Assembly: GCA_003290165.1 (NCBI GenBank)
Contig: QNQO01005809.1
Coordinates: forward strand, 461,680 to 525,679
From: Berberis thunbergii
Taxonomy: Eukaryota; Streptophyta; Magnoliopsida; Ranunculales; Berberidaceae
Direction of reading: 5' to 3'
Length of the DNA: 64,000 nucleotides
The notes beneath the pieces were generated by a model. The model made no database searches. It was not told the DNA's origin and saw only the letters and a list, made by a program, of their open reading frames with translations. Below, one piece after another: positions 11,253 to 21,803 of the stretch (positions are counted from its first letter, which is position 1; every line of letters starts with the position of its first letter). A program made the position numbers and the translations under genes.

Positions 11253-12115
11253 CTACAACAAAATTTATTCTAGTTAAAGTTGAAAACAATGTTCTTAGCC
11301 AATACAATCTATCAAGGAAATACTACTTGCAGAAACAAAGACATGGAGAAGACAGAGTTGAGGATGTTTTGGTGTAGAAAGCTGAGGATGTTCTAGTGTA
11401 GAAATGAAAAAAAAGACATGAAACAAACCTGCCAACACAGTGAATCAGTGTCTACCAGCTAATATAAAACATAGTGTTTTGATAATTTTTTTTTAAAATA
11501 TCCCATCTGATCAATGATTACCTAAAATATGGAGAAGACAGAGATGATCTACATGGAAGTTATGATTGGTGAGCAATATATAAGTGGATTTGAAAAGAAG
11601 TATCAAACTCAAACTATTTTTTTCTTTTCTTATAACAGGGAATGCAAAAATTTTAAATGAACAAAGAAACCAAAATTTTCATGGCACTGAACTAATGAAC
11701 TATAGAGGCAAACCAAACCCAACGAAAAATCTCATTCCTGTGTCACCATTTCAACTAGGTTTAGTGCTCCTAAGCTGCAGGAATCTTCCAACCAAATGCC
11801 TTATCATCTCTTGGCAAAATCTCATAAATGCTTTCCTAGATCAATAACACACCGTTCTGAAATATTATTATCAAAGGTGCAAGAAGCCTAATAGTTCGAA
11901 GAAGACAACAATCACAAACAATACAAGATGTTCTGCATGAAGCTGCTCATGTTATGTAACCACGACTTGAATGTGCAAATTTATTATATTTTTAAACTTT
12001 TCAATGGACTGGATACGATTGTCGGAAATCTCTATATGCCATTACAGTCTTGGTCCCTACAGGTTTCTTAGGGCCTCTATTAACATCTCACTCAAAAGGA
12101 GCAAAATTCTTACAC

Positions 12116-12950
12116 GAATTTTAAAATCTCGATCAGCACTAACTATGAATCGCCCATCAGGAGAAAATTCCTGTAAATCGAGTACCACATGAATAACTTG
12201 ATAATGATAATGTAAAGCTAGAATGATTGGAGAAATGCTAACACTCGAACACTCAAGAAAAATATTATAACAACAATAAGAAAATGAATATAGGAAAAGA
12301 GAAAGTACTACACATCCTTAAGAGAAGAAGAAGAAAGTAAACAAAAATGAAGGTTATGTTGTGATCTACAATCTAGCAACAAGTAAAATGACAACAGAAA
12401 TACATCATATTTGAGCTAAAAGCAAACATGACACAGGATGCAACTAATGAGTAAATTTTTTATATCATGAATATAAACGAAAAGAGATCGACGTACCAGG
12501 CACGTAATGATACTGCAATAGTGAGCTAGTATTGGTGTCGCCTTGTCATTTTGCCACTCTCCTCTTTCAAAGCAACCACCCAAAAAACACCAATCTTATC
12601 GATGAAAGTAACAAAGAGATCATCATGGCTTATAGCCAATGCACTCACTCTCTTCTCAGAACATCTGAAATACACATAACATTATGCACTGTGATCACAT
12701 TTCTTTGAAAGAAAAGTTCCAAACTTTATCAAAGAACAAAATAAACCAAATCAAAGTTCCTGAGACGATAAATTCCAAAAATCTAATACTTACACAGTGC
12801 GTACACAGCGCCATGTATCTGTGGTCCAAATTTTGACAAGATGCAAAAAGCGTTCCATTTGCACCAAAGCTTATTGCTCTTATGGAATCAGAATGCAATG
12901 GTCCACCAGAATCATCCACCAAATTAATAGCACCATCTCTTTTGTCGAAT
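12116..12950 (-). pseudogene. Captured WDR4/TRM82-like WD40 gene fragment
   Basis: Minus-strand exons in order. 12794-12950 reads GPLHSDSIRAISFGANGTLF, then after a frameshift KIWTTDTWRCVRT up to a GTAAGT donor. About 12540-12665 reads EKRVSALAISHDDLFVTFID and KIGVFWVV. 12116-12173 reads EFSPDGRFIVSADRDFKIR before GTAAG. These are the successive early WD repeats of the non-catalytic subunit of the tRNA guanine-N7 methyltransferase (WDR4 in animals, TRM82 in yeast), which supports the catalytic subunit. The frameshift in the first exon kills the frame. Later repeats are not recognisable below 12116. Confidence 0.78.
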
Positions 12951-13013
12951 CACAACAACACAATAAACTACATCATTTTTCAAAATCAAAATTTAAATTC
13001 TGGTTAAAATTAC

Positions 13014-13250
13014 CTCTATGAGATACGTTGCCAGATTTAGTTGGACATGAATTGGTTCTGCTGCAGAGCGGCAACCATAGAATCCTTCTGTTTGATCATG
13101 GAGATGATCATAGAACTGATCTCTAAGACCATTCCAAGGATTCTAAGTCTTCCATATTAGAACGCCCATATATTTTGTCCACATACGAGAAGTCAATCCC
13201 TCCAGCAGAGCTCTATACTGGATGTAGTTAACAAGTTGTGGCTGAGACAA
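13014..13250 (-). pseudogene. Captured GH2 endo-beta-mannosidase exon
   Basis: One minus-strand exon reads [19 protein letters not shown], then [10 protein letters not shown], a stop, [20 protein letters not shown] and [15 protein letters not shown], ending at a GTAATT donor. This matches the plant glycoside hydrolase family 2 mannosylglycoprotein endo-beta-mannosidase in the region following the catalytic barrel. That enzyme trims N-glycans and is about 950 residues. Here about 78 codons survive, with an in-frame TAG where Gln is expected. It lies head-to-tail with the ABCG and WDR4 fragments on the same strand, only about 60 bp from the first WDR4 exon, so capture joined unrelated genes. 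Confidence 0.8.
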
Positions 13251-13416
13251 TAATCAATCGAAAGTGAGAGCAAGAACGAGGGAGAAATCAAGCTAGTACT
13301 ATTTAAATAAAAGTAAAACAAAATGAAATGAATATAAGGTGGTGTTCTATCAATCCACCATCACCAAATACCAGAATGTCTACCATATTCACCCGAACTT
13401 TCAAGTTGAGACTCAC

Positions 13417-14065
13417 CTCCTAAACTCAGGGCTATAACCAATGACATAGTATGTAAGAGCTATACAAACGAAGGACTCCAATAAAGAGAGTGGGATCCTT
13501 AGGAGACTGGCTGGAATCGCATAAGCTGAAGCTGGATAAAAGCAGAAGTCTCTCTGCTTGTAGATAACTGTAAGTCTTGAAATAGTCATGGACAGCTCTG
13601 GAAATCCGTCAACGATAAGTATGAGGAGTGCGTAAAACAAAGAACCCAAATAGTAATTGGAATCAGTCAGATCAACCTTCATTCGTGTCTGCAAAAACAC
13701 AGTCATTGTGACAGATGCAATGAAGATAAGCTACAGATAATGATATGAGAATTCTGTCAGTGGCCTCAGACATTGTTGAATATAACTGTATGAAATATGC
13801 ATGTATTGTTAGGTTGTTACATACCTGCACTGATTTAAATACATATATAAAGGAGTTCCTCCTCATGAGAAGAAATTCTCCTTTCATGCAAACTTTAAAG
13901 AGTTCCCACTTAGTTAAATAGTACTTGCTAAAGGATAAGGCAACTTTATGGCCTAGGGACCTATCATACAGCTCTTCGAGCTCATCACTTAACTTCTTCC
14001 CTATAGGGCATTCCCTGAAAATTATGGCCTAGGGACCTATCCCCAATCATTGTATCAGCACATAT
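13417..14065 (-). pseudogene. Captured ABCG (PDR-type) transporter fragment
   Basis: Two minus-strand exons. About 13825-14065 reads CPIGKKLSDELEELYDRS, then YYLTKWELFKVCMKGEFLLM and RRNSFIYVFKSVQ before a GTATGT donor. 13417-13688 reads [38 protein letters not shown] and [19 protein letters not shown], ending GYSPEFRR before GTGAGT. These cover the loop before and the first half of the first transmembrane domain of a full-size PDR/ABCG exporter, with hydrophobic helices visible in the second exon. A short duplication (GCCTAGGGACCTAT at about 13951 and 14028) lies at the upstream edge. The second exon is open throughout. The piece does not overlap the ABCG exons in CACTA-1. Confidence 0.9.
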
Positions 14066-14419
14066 ATCTAGTCCCAGAATCTGACATGTGATGGACATCA
14101 ATTGAAAATAAAAAAAAAAACCAAGATGAAAATAAGAAATCTTAGATGAATGTAATTTTGTAGAGATACCCTTAAGATATAGTCTGTTTGAAGATTTGTC
14201 TCTAGTCCTTCAATAGAAATTGACTGTTAAAATAGAAGGTTGTCATGGATTATTGACACTCACTACCAAGTAACCAAACTAACTAACAAAAAGGAACATC
14301 TAAAATAGGGAAAAACTATTCAAGCTAATTTCATTCAAGCTAATATAGAAACGACTTTTATAAGTTATAAAACTGAAATCACCTAAACAGATAAAACAAC
14401 AATACCCATTCAGCTTACA

Positions 14420-14525
14420 CAGTAATAGATTGTATCTCATCTTGCAACCGTTTTGTTGATTCATCACTTCTTTGTTTATGCTTTAAAATTTGAACCTGAC
14501 TTTCTTGTTTCTTCAGATCCAATAT
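14420..14525 (-). pseudogene. Captured kinesin-4 coiled-coil exon
   Basis: Minus-strand exon bounded by a TTTCAG acceptor and a GTAAGC-type donor, reading ILDLKKQESQVQILKHKQRS then STKRLQDEIQSIT. The heptad-rich wording is that of the stalk of plant kinesin-4 (KIN-4A/FRA1 type) motors, which act on cortical microtubules. Only this 35-codon coiled-coil exon is recognised. Assignment rests on one short exon, so another long coiled-coil protein is possible. Confidence 0.6.
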
Positions 14526-14639
14526 CTGAAATACATAAATTTTCAGACATATGAAAATATGAAGCAAATATAGATCATCTTAAAGATCTCAGCATAACTA
14601 AATGGTCACCTGATGAGCACCTCACCTCCGCGTTTAAGT

Positions 14640-14945
14640 GTCAAGCAGTGCATGAGAAATTAGCGGGCTTGGGAATCCAGCATCAACCACAAGCTCATCC
14701 ACAGATTCTCAATCACGCAATGAGAAATATACTTTGTGAGGAAAGTTCCATTATGGACCAAACTTTCTATGTTGTGTGCATAGCTCCCAGCCAGTATATC
14801 AAGAGACCAAAAATAAAAACAAAAAAAAATCCATGATTTATGCTCCTAGTTTCAAGAGTAACTTACCTTTTTGCAAGTGCCAAGCATATCTAGTTCCACC
14901 TTGTCAAGGTTCATACCAAGTTCTTTTGTTGTGAGCTGGAAAATA
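14640..14945 (-). pseudogene. Two unassigned exon-like segments
   Basis: Minus strand 14868-14945 reads QLTTKELGMNLDKVELDMLG and ends at AAAAAGGTAAGT, a good donor. 14665-14730 reads VDELVVDAGFPSPLISHALL and ends at a stop. Neither is a family I recognise. They sit between the kinesin exon and the accessory-gene exon of CACTA-2, in the same direction as the rest of the cargo. Confidence 0.3.
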
Positions 14946-15559
14946 TTAGACAAAGGCTTGTTTAAGAGTTCATGGCTAGAAGAATACTAGCAACCAGCCT
15001 AATGATTCATCAGTCAACATCAATTCTCTCTAGAAACCATTCATGTTTCACATTTGTTGGAACACAAGTCAATGATGGATGCTTTTGAATCTATACCTAA
15101 TAATCAAACCTTCATGTTCAAGCTCCCCAGCTACTCCATTGCCACCATCTGTGTGGATGTCTTTGCATCCCAACTCACCATCGTATCTCTTCCACCAACC
15201 GACCACTCTCTCATCTCACCAGTAGGCACCACCACCCCTCCCCACCCAACACAAAAAAAAAATGACCAATCTGTATTACTAATTGAAACTGCAGGATTCA
15301 TAGAAATGGACACCGCCTTCACATTCTATATGAAACCAAACCAAAATAGGATATCAAACAATGTTCTGTATTAATAATTGAACTGCAGAATTTTGGAAGA
15401 AACAATGAAAACTCTAAAATAACAGATTATAATGTCAATGAGCATGAGGTATGGAAATTACCTTATATGACCAGGCATTTGAAGACAAGTCAATGGTTCC
15501 ATTTTTTAATCCTTCTATCTTTACACTGGTATGTCCTGCCAAAAGCCCACCTGAGACCC

Positions 15560-15940
15560 GTCGGCGTTGCTACCCACCCATCCATGTACCTTATTTTCAT
15601 CATTTCTAGCAGACCAATGGTACTTGTCATCAACCTGCATATGCATGAAGACAAGGGACCAACTTGTTGTTAGTAACCTTGATCAAGCTGCTACAATGAT
15701 TTCATATCCATCCAACAATCTAAAATCAGGTACATCTAAAACCAATCTTAAATACCTTCTTAAAAGTCTGCAACACCATCGCTCTCAAGACAGTTGAGAC
15801 GCAAATAATGGCATGTGCTCTCCTATTACACGATGTCTGTCATCAAATTCCAGACTCAGTTTTGTTCCTTTTGGTAGACTTGCTACCTTCTGTCCCAATG
15901 CTCGTCCACATGCTTTCCTATTCGGTGGTCGTGACGCCAT
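15560..15940 (-). pseudogene. Possible CACTA accessory-gene (Transposase_24-like) N-terminal exon
   Basis: An ATG at 15940 (minus) opens MASRPPNRKACGRALGQKV then LPKGTKLSLEFDDRHRVIGE and LFASQL. A basic start, a 'P-x-G-x-K-L-x-L-x-F' strand and a 'G-x-x-x-x-x-F-x-S-x-L' segment are features of the plant En/Spm-type ORF2 domain (Transposase_24). A second segment at 15560-15640 reads VDDKYHWSARNDENKVHGWV and may be the next exon. If right, it is the counterpart of the better preserved gene in CACTA-3, reduced by host inserts. Confidence 0.4.
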
Positions 15941-15973
15941 ACCTGAAAAATGCACAAAAAGTGAGCTAGTGCC

Positions 15974-16055
<82 letters not shown>
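15974..16055. repeat. Microsatellite (AAT)n
   Basis: An uninterrupted trinucleotide run of about 27 units, ATAATAATAAT. Likely highly variable in length between individuals. Confidence 0.97.
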
Positions 16056-16057
<2 letters not shown>

Positions 16058-16829
16058 GATTATAACATTTGATGACTATTCAATTACCATAGTTCAAACA
16101 TCAACTCTCTTATTTTCTTTTCCTCTTTTTTTTTGGTGTTAATTTCTGACAATGGAATTGTTTCCATTAAGCATAATTTTGATTAAACATAACTTTCCCA
16201 TACAGTATTTGAATGAGAAAAAAATTAGTGATTCAAGAAAATGCAATGCTTGCATTCATCTTTTAGACTCAACATGCAACTATGAGCATGAAACAACTAA
16301 TGTTCAAGTTGCCCCTCACTTAAATAGAAAACTGAAGCATTATCAACAATCCAAATATCTCTCACATGGTCTCCTTTTTTCTGCGTCAATTATAACACCT
16401 ACAACACATGCAATCTCTTGATGAAATTTCCCTCAGAACTACGATCAATCACTTGTAACCAGCTCTATCTCCTCTTCCCAAAATTTGACAAAAAGAGGGC
16501 TATCATGATAACATCATAACTTCATCCAAAATAAACAAACCCAACTAAAGTACCATAGAGGGCAATCAAATGACTATCAATTTATCATTTGGGGTCAGCA
16601 ATAAAGTGGTTCATCTTTTACTTTTATATGATCTCACATGATACAAGCAAGCAATCCCCAGTCCACTAATGGAATCTCCAAGAAAACTTACATAACCCAC
16701 TTCAAGATTTCACCACTCATAACCCAATAACATCAAAAGTCAGATAACTTGCCTAAAATCAACAAACCCCATTACTTAAAAGCAACTGATTAGCAAAGAA
16801 AGTATCATTTAATTCAACTCAAAATTACT
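16056..16829. other. No recognisable feature
   Basis: A/T-rich DNA between the microsatellite and the resumed Copia integrase. There are no CACTA subterminal words, so the right end of CACTA-2 appears to be deleted or too diverged to see. A 16152-16421 open frame has no recognisable domain. Confidence 0.35.
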
Positions 16830-18157
16830 TAAAATTGGTTTTCAACATAATTAATGAATGAAATTAAGAGTGTGGGTGTGTCAGACTTGTGTTTCATGAA
16901 ATAAATCAAAGTACATCATGTATAATCATCAACAATGGTGAGAGAATAACGCGTTCCAGAAAGAGAAGCAACGTGATATCCTCCCCAAATGTCAACATGT
17001 AATAAGGAAAAATGAGTAGTAGTCAAAATATGGGATAAAAGAAATTTATTTCTAGTTTGCTTGGACAAAGGACAAATAACACATTTATTGGAAACACAAG
17101 TACTAGCATCACGAAAAGAGACAGGAATGAGATGGAGAGTTTTGTCTGAAAGGTGACCTAGGCGATTATGCCATAACACAGGGTTGTTGTCTTGAGTGAT
17201 GTGACAAGTGGTGGAAGTTGTGGTTGTGGTGTCGTCCAGATAGTATAAACCATCAAGCTCAGTTGCTGTCCCAATCATCTTCCTCGAACGAAGGTCCTGC
17301 ATCAGACAAGAATTGTTGAGAAAAATTGTGAGAAAAAGAAAATGTTTTGTTAGTTTGCTAATGGAAATAAAATTAAAATTAAAAGAGGGAACACAAAGAA
17401 CATCATGCAAGGTAAAAACAGAAGAGAAAGTCATGGTGCCAATGTGTGTAACAACAACAAGTGTGCCATCAAGAAGGTCAACGGTTCGATTGTCAACGGG
17501 TTTGAAAAATGTGAGTAAATGAGGGTTCTGAACTATATGATCAATGGCATCGCTGTCAAGGATCCAAGATGAACGAGAGTCATGAGATTTGAGAGAGAGT
17601 ATTTTACCTGTCAATTTTGTGATAGAAAGATCATTACCAATATTGTGAACCTTGGATTTATTGTTGGTTGACAAGACAATGATTTGCTTGCACTGTTCGG
17701 AAGTGAATGGAAAATGATTGGATGGTTGCACGTCCAAAGAAGTAGACACATTGTTGCCCCTAGGACGATATTTCTAAAAATGTTGTTGTTTAGCGAGATC
17801 AACTTTCTTAAATTTCCAACAATCGTCGACAGTGTGGGCTTTCAATCCACAATAATCACAAGTGAGATGAGAATAGTCAGCGGCAGTATGACCTACCCTG
17901 TCACATGTTCCACACTTGACGTCGGGATTAAAGGGCTTTCGGGGTCCTCCCGACTTGTCAGTGTTGTGTGCACCTTTGGGATCAATATTCCGCATGGCAA
18001 GCACTGCAATATCAGGTATGGTGGGCTTGCCAGTAGAGATCTCTTGTTGGCGTTCGTAACAAAACACAAGGAAGTAAACCTTCTTGAGTGGAGGAAGATG
18101 ATCCATCAACAAAATTTGACCTCTAACAGAATTGTAGGCGTCGGTTAGCCCCATCAA
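16830..18157 (-). pseudogene. Copia gag-protease-integrase remnant
   Basis: Minus strand from 18157 gives a gag core (LTDAYNSVRGQILLMDHLPP) and two zinc knuckles (CGTCDRVGHTAAD, degenerate; CDYCGLKAHTVDDC, intact CCHC). After a stop follow the protease (SWILDSDAIDHI, where the usual active site DSGATDH has become DSDAIDH) and the GAG-pre-integrase HHCC region (LWHNRLGHLSDKT, CVICPLSKQTR). The integrase start is LLHVDIWG, SLTIVDDYT, a stop, then YFMKHKSDTPTL to about 16830. Multiple breaks and a lost protease glycine mean it is dead. The gag N-terminus is deleted and coding sequence adjoins the LTR at 18192. Confidence 0.9.
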
Positions 18158-18191
18158 GAACTTGATCGAACGTTGAGTGTGGACATATGCA

Positions 18192-18351
18192 TGAAAAGAA
18201 ATATTAATAGAATTGTATTGAATAGCTGTATTTTATTCCTTAACTTAATATAAACTTATGTAGTTAACTCTGACCTAACATTGTGAAAACGGGAAATCTA
18301 AGACTTTTTATTCTATTACGACTTTTCTAACATATTCTATACTGACTTTCT
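18192..18351 (-). repeat. Copia 5' LTR (truncated end)
   Basis: Begins TGAAAAGAAATATTAATAG and matches 9205-9375 up to ACTGACTTTCT, after which similarity fades. The usual primer-binding site next to it is missing. Confidence 0.7.
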
Positions 18352-19369
18352 TATTCTATAATATATGTAGATTTTTTTTTCTTTCACAAAACCAATGCTA
18401 TTAGATCTAGAAGTCTGACTGAGTGTATGAGATAATCAAACTAACCAGCTTGCATATCACAGACAATACATGTAACTAGTTTCTATATGTAATAAATCCA
18501 AGACGGGTAGCATTTGATATATCCATCAAATAAATATGTAAATCACTCGTACTCGAACATTATGAACTGCAACCGACAAACTACATTCTAATTCACAGGC
18601 TACTAATTAAAACTGTAAAACTATTCATAGATAAAGATATTATATTAAAAAGAAGTAGCCCTTTGAGCTATCTATCATATAAACATGTAAATCACGACCA
18701 GTTACTGCAATATCCTTCTTTATGATGGTTATGAAGTGAGTTTTTACTTAACACACACAAATTCGTTAATATTCATATCTCTGGTATACTAGAACCAGCT
18801 ATGAGTGATAATTTGCTCATAACTTAATAATATATTTTAAATGCGGTTTATATAAACAAGTAACATCTCAACCATCTCTCCTAACTCTCCCTTACCAAAT
18901 ATTCCTTTATCTGGTTCACTGCCAGGCCCGACCCTGAGGGCATACAGCGAAATCAGCAGATTTGGCTCCGCCAAACTTATCAATTTTAGGGCCCCTAAAT
19001 TTGCAATTTTGGTGCTCCTGATTCTGAGATAATATATAAACTGAGGTACATTTTACCAATCACTACTAGCTGCTGAAGTAGTAAGAGCGTTTGTTAATAT
19101 GACAAAGTCAGGAGTTCAAATTCCGTCAGGCCCTGTTCACTGCTAGTTGCATTTATCAGTGAAATAATGACTAGTTTGCGTGAACAAGTGCTACATGAAC
19201 AAGAAAGTCAAAAAAAATAAGTAATTCCCCATTCTAGGTAAGAAACAAAATATCTCAACCATATCTCCTCAATTAAATGTCGAATCAGTTTAGTTATTCC
19301 AAATGCAAAGCAAAATAATAGCTAGCAAATCATCCAGCTTGTAAAATACAAACTATATAGTATTACTTG
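18352..19369. other. No gene; possible SINE-like segment near 18925-19140
   Basis: Mostly A/T-rich and unassigned. At about 18925-19140 a more GC-balanced segment holds GCCCGACCCTGAGG, GGGCCCCTAAATT and CAGGAGTTCAAATTCC. The last word resembles a pol III B box (GTTCAAATTCC), which would fit a tRNA-derived SINE, but I cannot define an A box, a tail or a target duplication. Confidence 0.25.
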
Positions 19370-21803
19370 TGTAATACCCGCCAAAAAAAAATTTCACTTA
19401 CCAATATACTTGCATTATTTTAGAAGTTAATAATATTTATTGGTAGTAATTATTATTAACAAGTAATAATAGTTTATAATTTTTTTTTAATTTCAAATTT
19501 AAGTTTAGGCTAGTGGTGGGTAAGAGATAAAGGGTGGGTGTGTTTAGCTAATGCAACCCTAAATTTGTCTTTAAAAAGGATAAACCCTAATTTCTTCCCT
19601 CTTTGCATACACCAAAAAAAAAAAAAAAAAAAATTCGTTGGGAAGCATTGGAAGAAGAAGCTTGGAACCTTGCAAAGAAATAATACCAGTGAGTTAAACT
19701 CTATGTTTTATTTCCTACTGTACGAACCCTACTTTTGTTTTTCTACTGTACGACCTCTACCATTACATGTGATTGGTGATTATTTTTGGGTTTTGTATGG
19801 GTGATTTGACGTCTAAAAGAGAGGATGAAATGTGTTTTCTTTTATTAATAGGGATTGGTTAATGTGATGTAAGAATAGTTGATTTGATTGAGAAGAGTTT
19901 ATTTAATTTGAGAAGGGTTTTTGGGTGGGTTTTTGTGTTGGTGATTTGATGCATAAAAGAGAGAGGATGAAATTCGTTTTTTTTCTTTATCCATCACTTT
20001 GGTTTGTTTTCCTTAATAATGATGTGATGTAAGAATAGTTGATTTGATTGAGAAGAGTTTATTTAATTTGAGAAGGGTTTTTGGGTTTTTGTGTTGGTGA
20101 TTTGATGCATAAAAGAGAGAGGATGAAATTCATTTTTCTTTATCCATCACTTTGGTTTGTTTTCCTTAATAATGATGTGATGTAAGAATAGTTGATTTGA
20201 TTGAGAAGAGTTTATTTAATTTGAGAAGGGTTTTTGGGTTTTTGTGTTGGTGATTTGATGCATAAAAGAGAGAGGATGAAATTCGTTTTTTTTATCCATC
20301 ACTTTGGTTTGTTTTCCTTAATAATGATGAGATATAAGAATAGTTGATTTGATTGAGAAGGGTTTATTTAATTTGAGAAGGGTTTTTGGGGTTTTGTATT
20401 GGTGATTTGATGTCTAAAAGAGAGGATGAAATTTGTTTTCATTTATTAATCACTGTTGGCCTCTTCAATGGGTTTAAAAAAAAAAAACATGATTTGCTTA
20501 TACAAAGATGAGAGAGTCATCATCATCATTGTTGGGTTAGGTGCACGGTTTTCGAGAAAAATGTTGGTTACTGCATTCATCTTTGAATCTATTAAGTTTT
20601 AGGTAATATTTATATGCATAAATGTGTGTATGGGTATTGATTTTTTTTTACTGTTTCATCATGTCAAATCAACATATGTTGGTATTTGATGATCCACATT
20701 TACAAATACAGTTTTAAAAGTTTTCAGTTTTTGTGGGTATATGTGGAGGAAAATTGATGTCATGTTGCAACAGTGGACATGATTAAAATGTTGTGAATAT
20801 AATTGTAGTAATATAAAATGTTGTGAATAATATTGGCTCAAATAAAATACTTGGTAAATGTTATTTCTCCACAACTCCGGAAAAAAAATGTGAAAGAAAA
20901 GAAAATTTTGTATACAGACTTGCTTGTATACGTGTGATAGAATTATGAGTATGCAGACTTGCTTGCATATCGGTGCGCCGTTCCATGTGAGTTCGGTTGT
21001 ACGTGTAGAATGTTTGTCAGTGATTGAACTTCGGGTGAGATGACATGACACTCGAGGTGGCACCCCACTTGGGTCATGTACGCTCCGAGTGGCTTCGATG
21101 ACAAGGGAGACACACTTGGGTGAGGTGTGTTCGGCACAGGAGGAGAGTGCGATTGTGGAAAAAGAAGCCAAGGATTAGAAATCAAAAACAAATAATTAAA
21201 TAAAACCATTTAATTGAGCATGTCATTAAATTGTGTAGAGATTATTTTAGCTCGTACTAGGTTAGCCTTGAGGGAAGAAACTAACAGCTCATTCAAACCT
21301 TGAATGAGAACTACCTGTTTTCCTCAAGGTGAAATTTGCAGTTTGTACTTTTATATTTAATTGTTTGATTTGTAAGTTTGCTCACACCAGTATGATTATA
21401 CTGACCCAGATTTTGTATTTTTTTTTACAAATTTGGGTACGTTCTTAATGAGCGTAGTCCCAGAGAACTATCAGGGTTAATTGGTGCGTAAGGAAGGATA
21501 ATAGCTACGTGGCGATAGCTGAGGAGTCGACACATTTATTTTTTTTAGTTCTTTATTATTATTTCCTAGGTAATCAGATGTAGGATTTGGAAATAAATGC
21601 TAAGTTTTGTCAGATACTTATTTGGGGAATTGATTATTGTAATTTTCAATTATTCTTTGTGGACCTCATCTTTAGAGGAAGAATATTGAGGAAACTTATT
21701 AGTTGTTTTCCACCTTATGACTGTACCATTTTATGTGTTCATGTCATGCCTTGGTTTTTGGACAATCTATTTATTTATGTTGTTCAAAAATCGGGGCGTG
21801 ACA
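19370..21803 (+). mobile_element. Solo LTR of a large-LTR Gypsy family
   Basis: Starts TGTAATACCCGCC at 19370 and ends TCGGGGCGTGACA at 21803, the same termini as the LTRs at 23348 and 45450-48764. A perfect 5-bp target duplication, ACTTG, flanks it (19365-19369 and 21804-21808). Shared internal landmarks with 44.1-45.1 kb include ATACAGACTTGCTTG (20913), CGTTCCATGTGAGTTCGGTTG (20977) and a GAAACTAA-x-GCTCATTCAA block. It is therefore a full LTR left by LTR-LTR recombination, or a single-LTR insertion. Open frames inside it, such as 20659-21171 minus, are not supported as genes. Confidence 0.9.
19862..20460 (+). repeat. 153-bp tandem repeat array inside the solo LTR
   Basis: Four consecutive copies, marked by AAGAATAGTTGATTTGATTG at 19871, 20031, 20183 and 20336, with periods of 160, 152 and 153 bases. 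Each contains AGAAGGGTTTTTGGG and AAAAGAGAG-x-GGATGAAAT. The other LTRs of this family in the window do not show this array, so it is private to this copy. Confidence 0.9.

Larger units (their letters stand above)
10020..16830 (-). mobile_element. CACTA transposon with multi-gene cargo, CACTA-2 (right end lost)
   Basis: The left end reads AACTACAACATATTCGATTTTACCGGCG, one base off the CACTA terminus, and interrupts Copia pol. The next 370 bases hold many GGCGCTTT / AAGCGCC words in both orientations. From about 10415 the sequence (GGGACGGAAAA, then TTTTCTAATCTCATATCATC) matches CACTA-3 from 27261, so both belong to one family. Between 10.6 and 16 kb are minus-strand fragments of several unrelated host genes. 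I find no CACTA right terminus or subterminal repeats near 16-17 kb. The boundary at about 16830 is where Copia integrase resumes and is approximate. Confidence 0.75.
9205..18351 (-). mobile_element. Decayed Ty1/Copia retrotransposon, split by CACTA-2
   Basis: Short similar LTRs lie at 9205-9375 and 18192-18351. Gag, protease and integrase remnants (16830-18157) and the RNase H end (9400-10018) between them all read on the minus strand in Copia order. Next to the left LTR is the polypurine tract (plus-strand CTCCCCTCAAG at 9376). The middle of pol (rest of integrase and most of RT) is missing where CACTA-2 sits, so insertion went with deletion. The gag N-terminus and primer-binding site are also gone: gag sequence runs almost straight into the right LTR. 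No convincing target duplication is visible. Confidence 0.78.

Noticed and set aside
18925..19140. tRNA-derived SINE
   Set aside because: Only a B-box-like word is visible. No A box, tail or flanking duplication could be found, so it is left as a remark only.
20659..21171. 170-codon minus-strand frame in the solo LTR
   Set aside because: It overlaps LTR sequence shared with the LARD element and has no domain. Related copies at 44123 and 47762 are shorter and differently framed.
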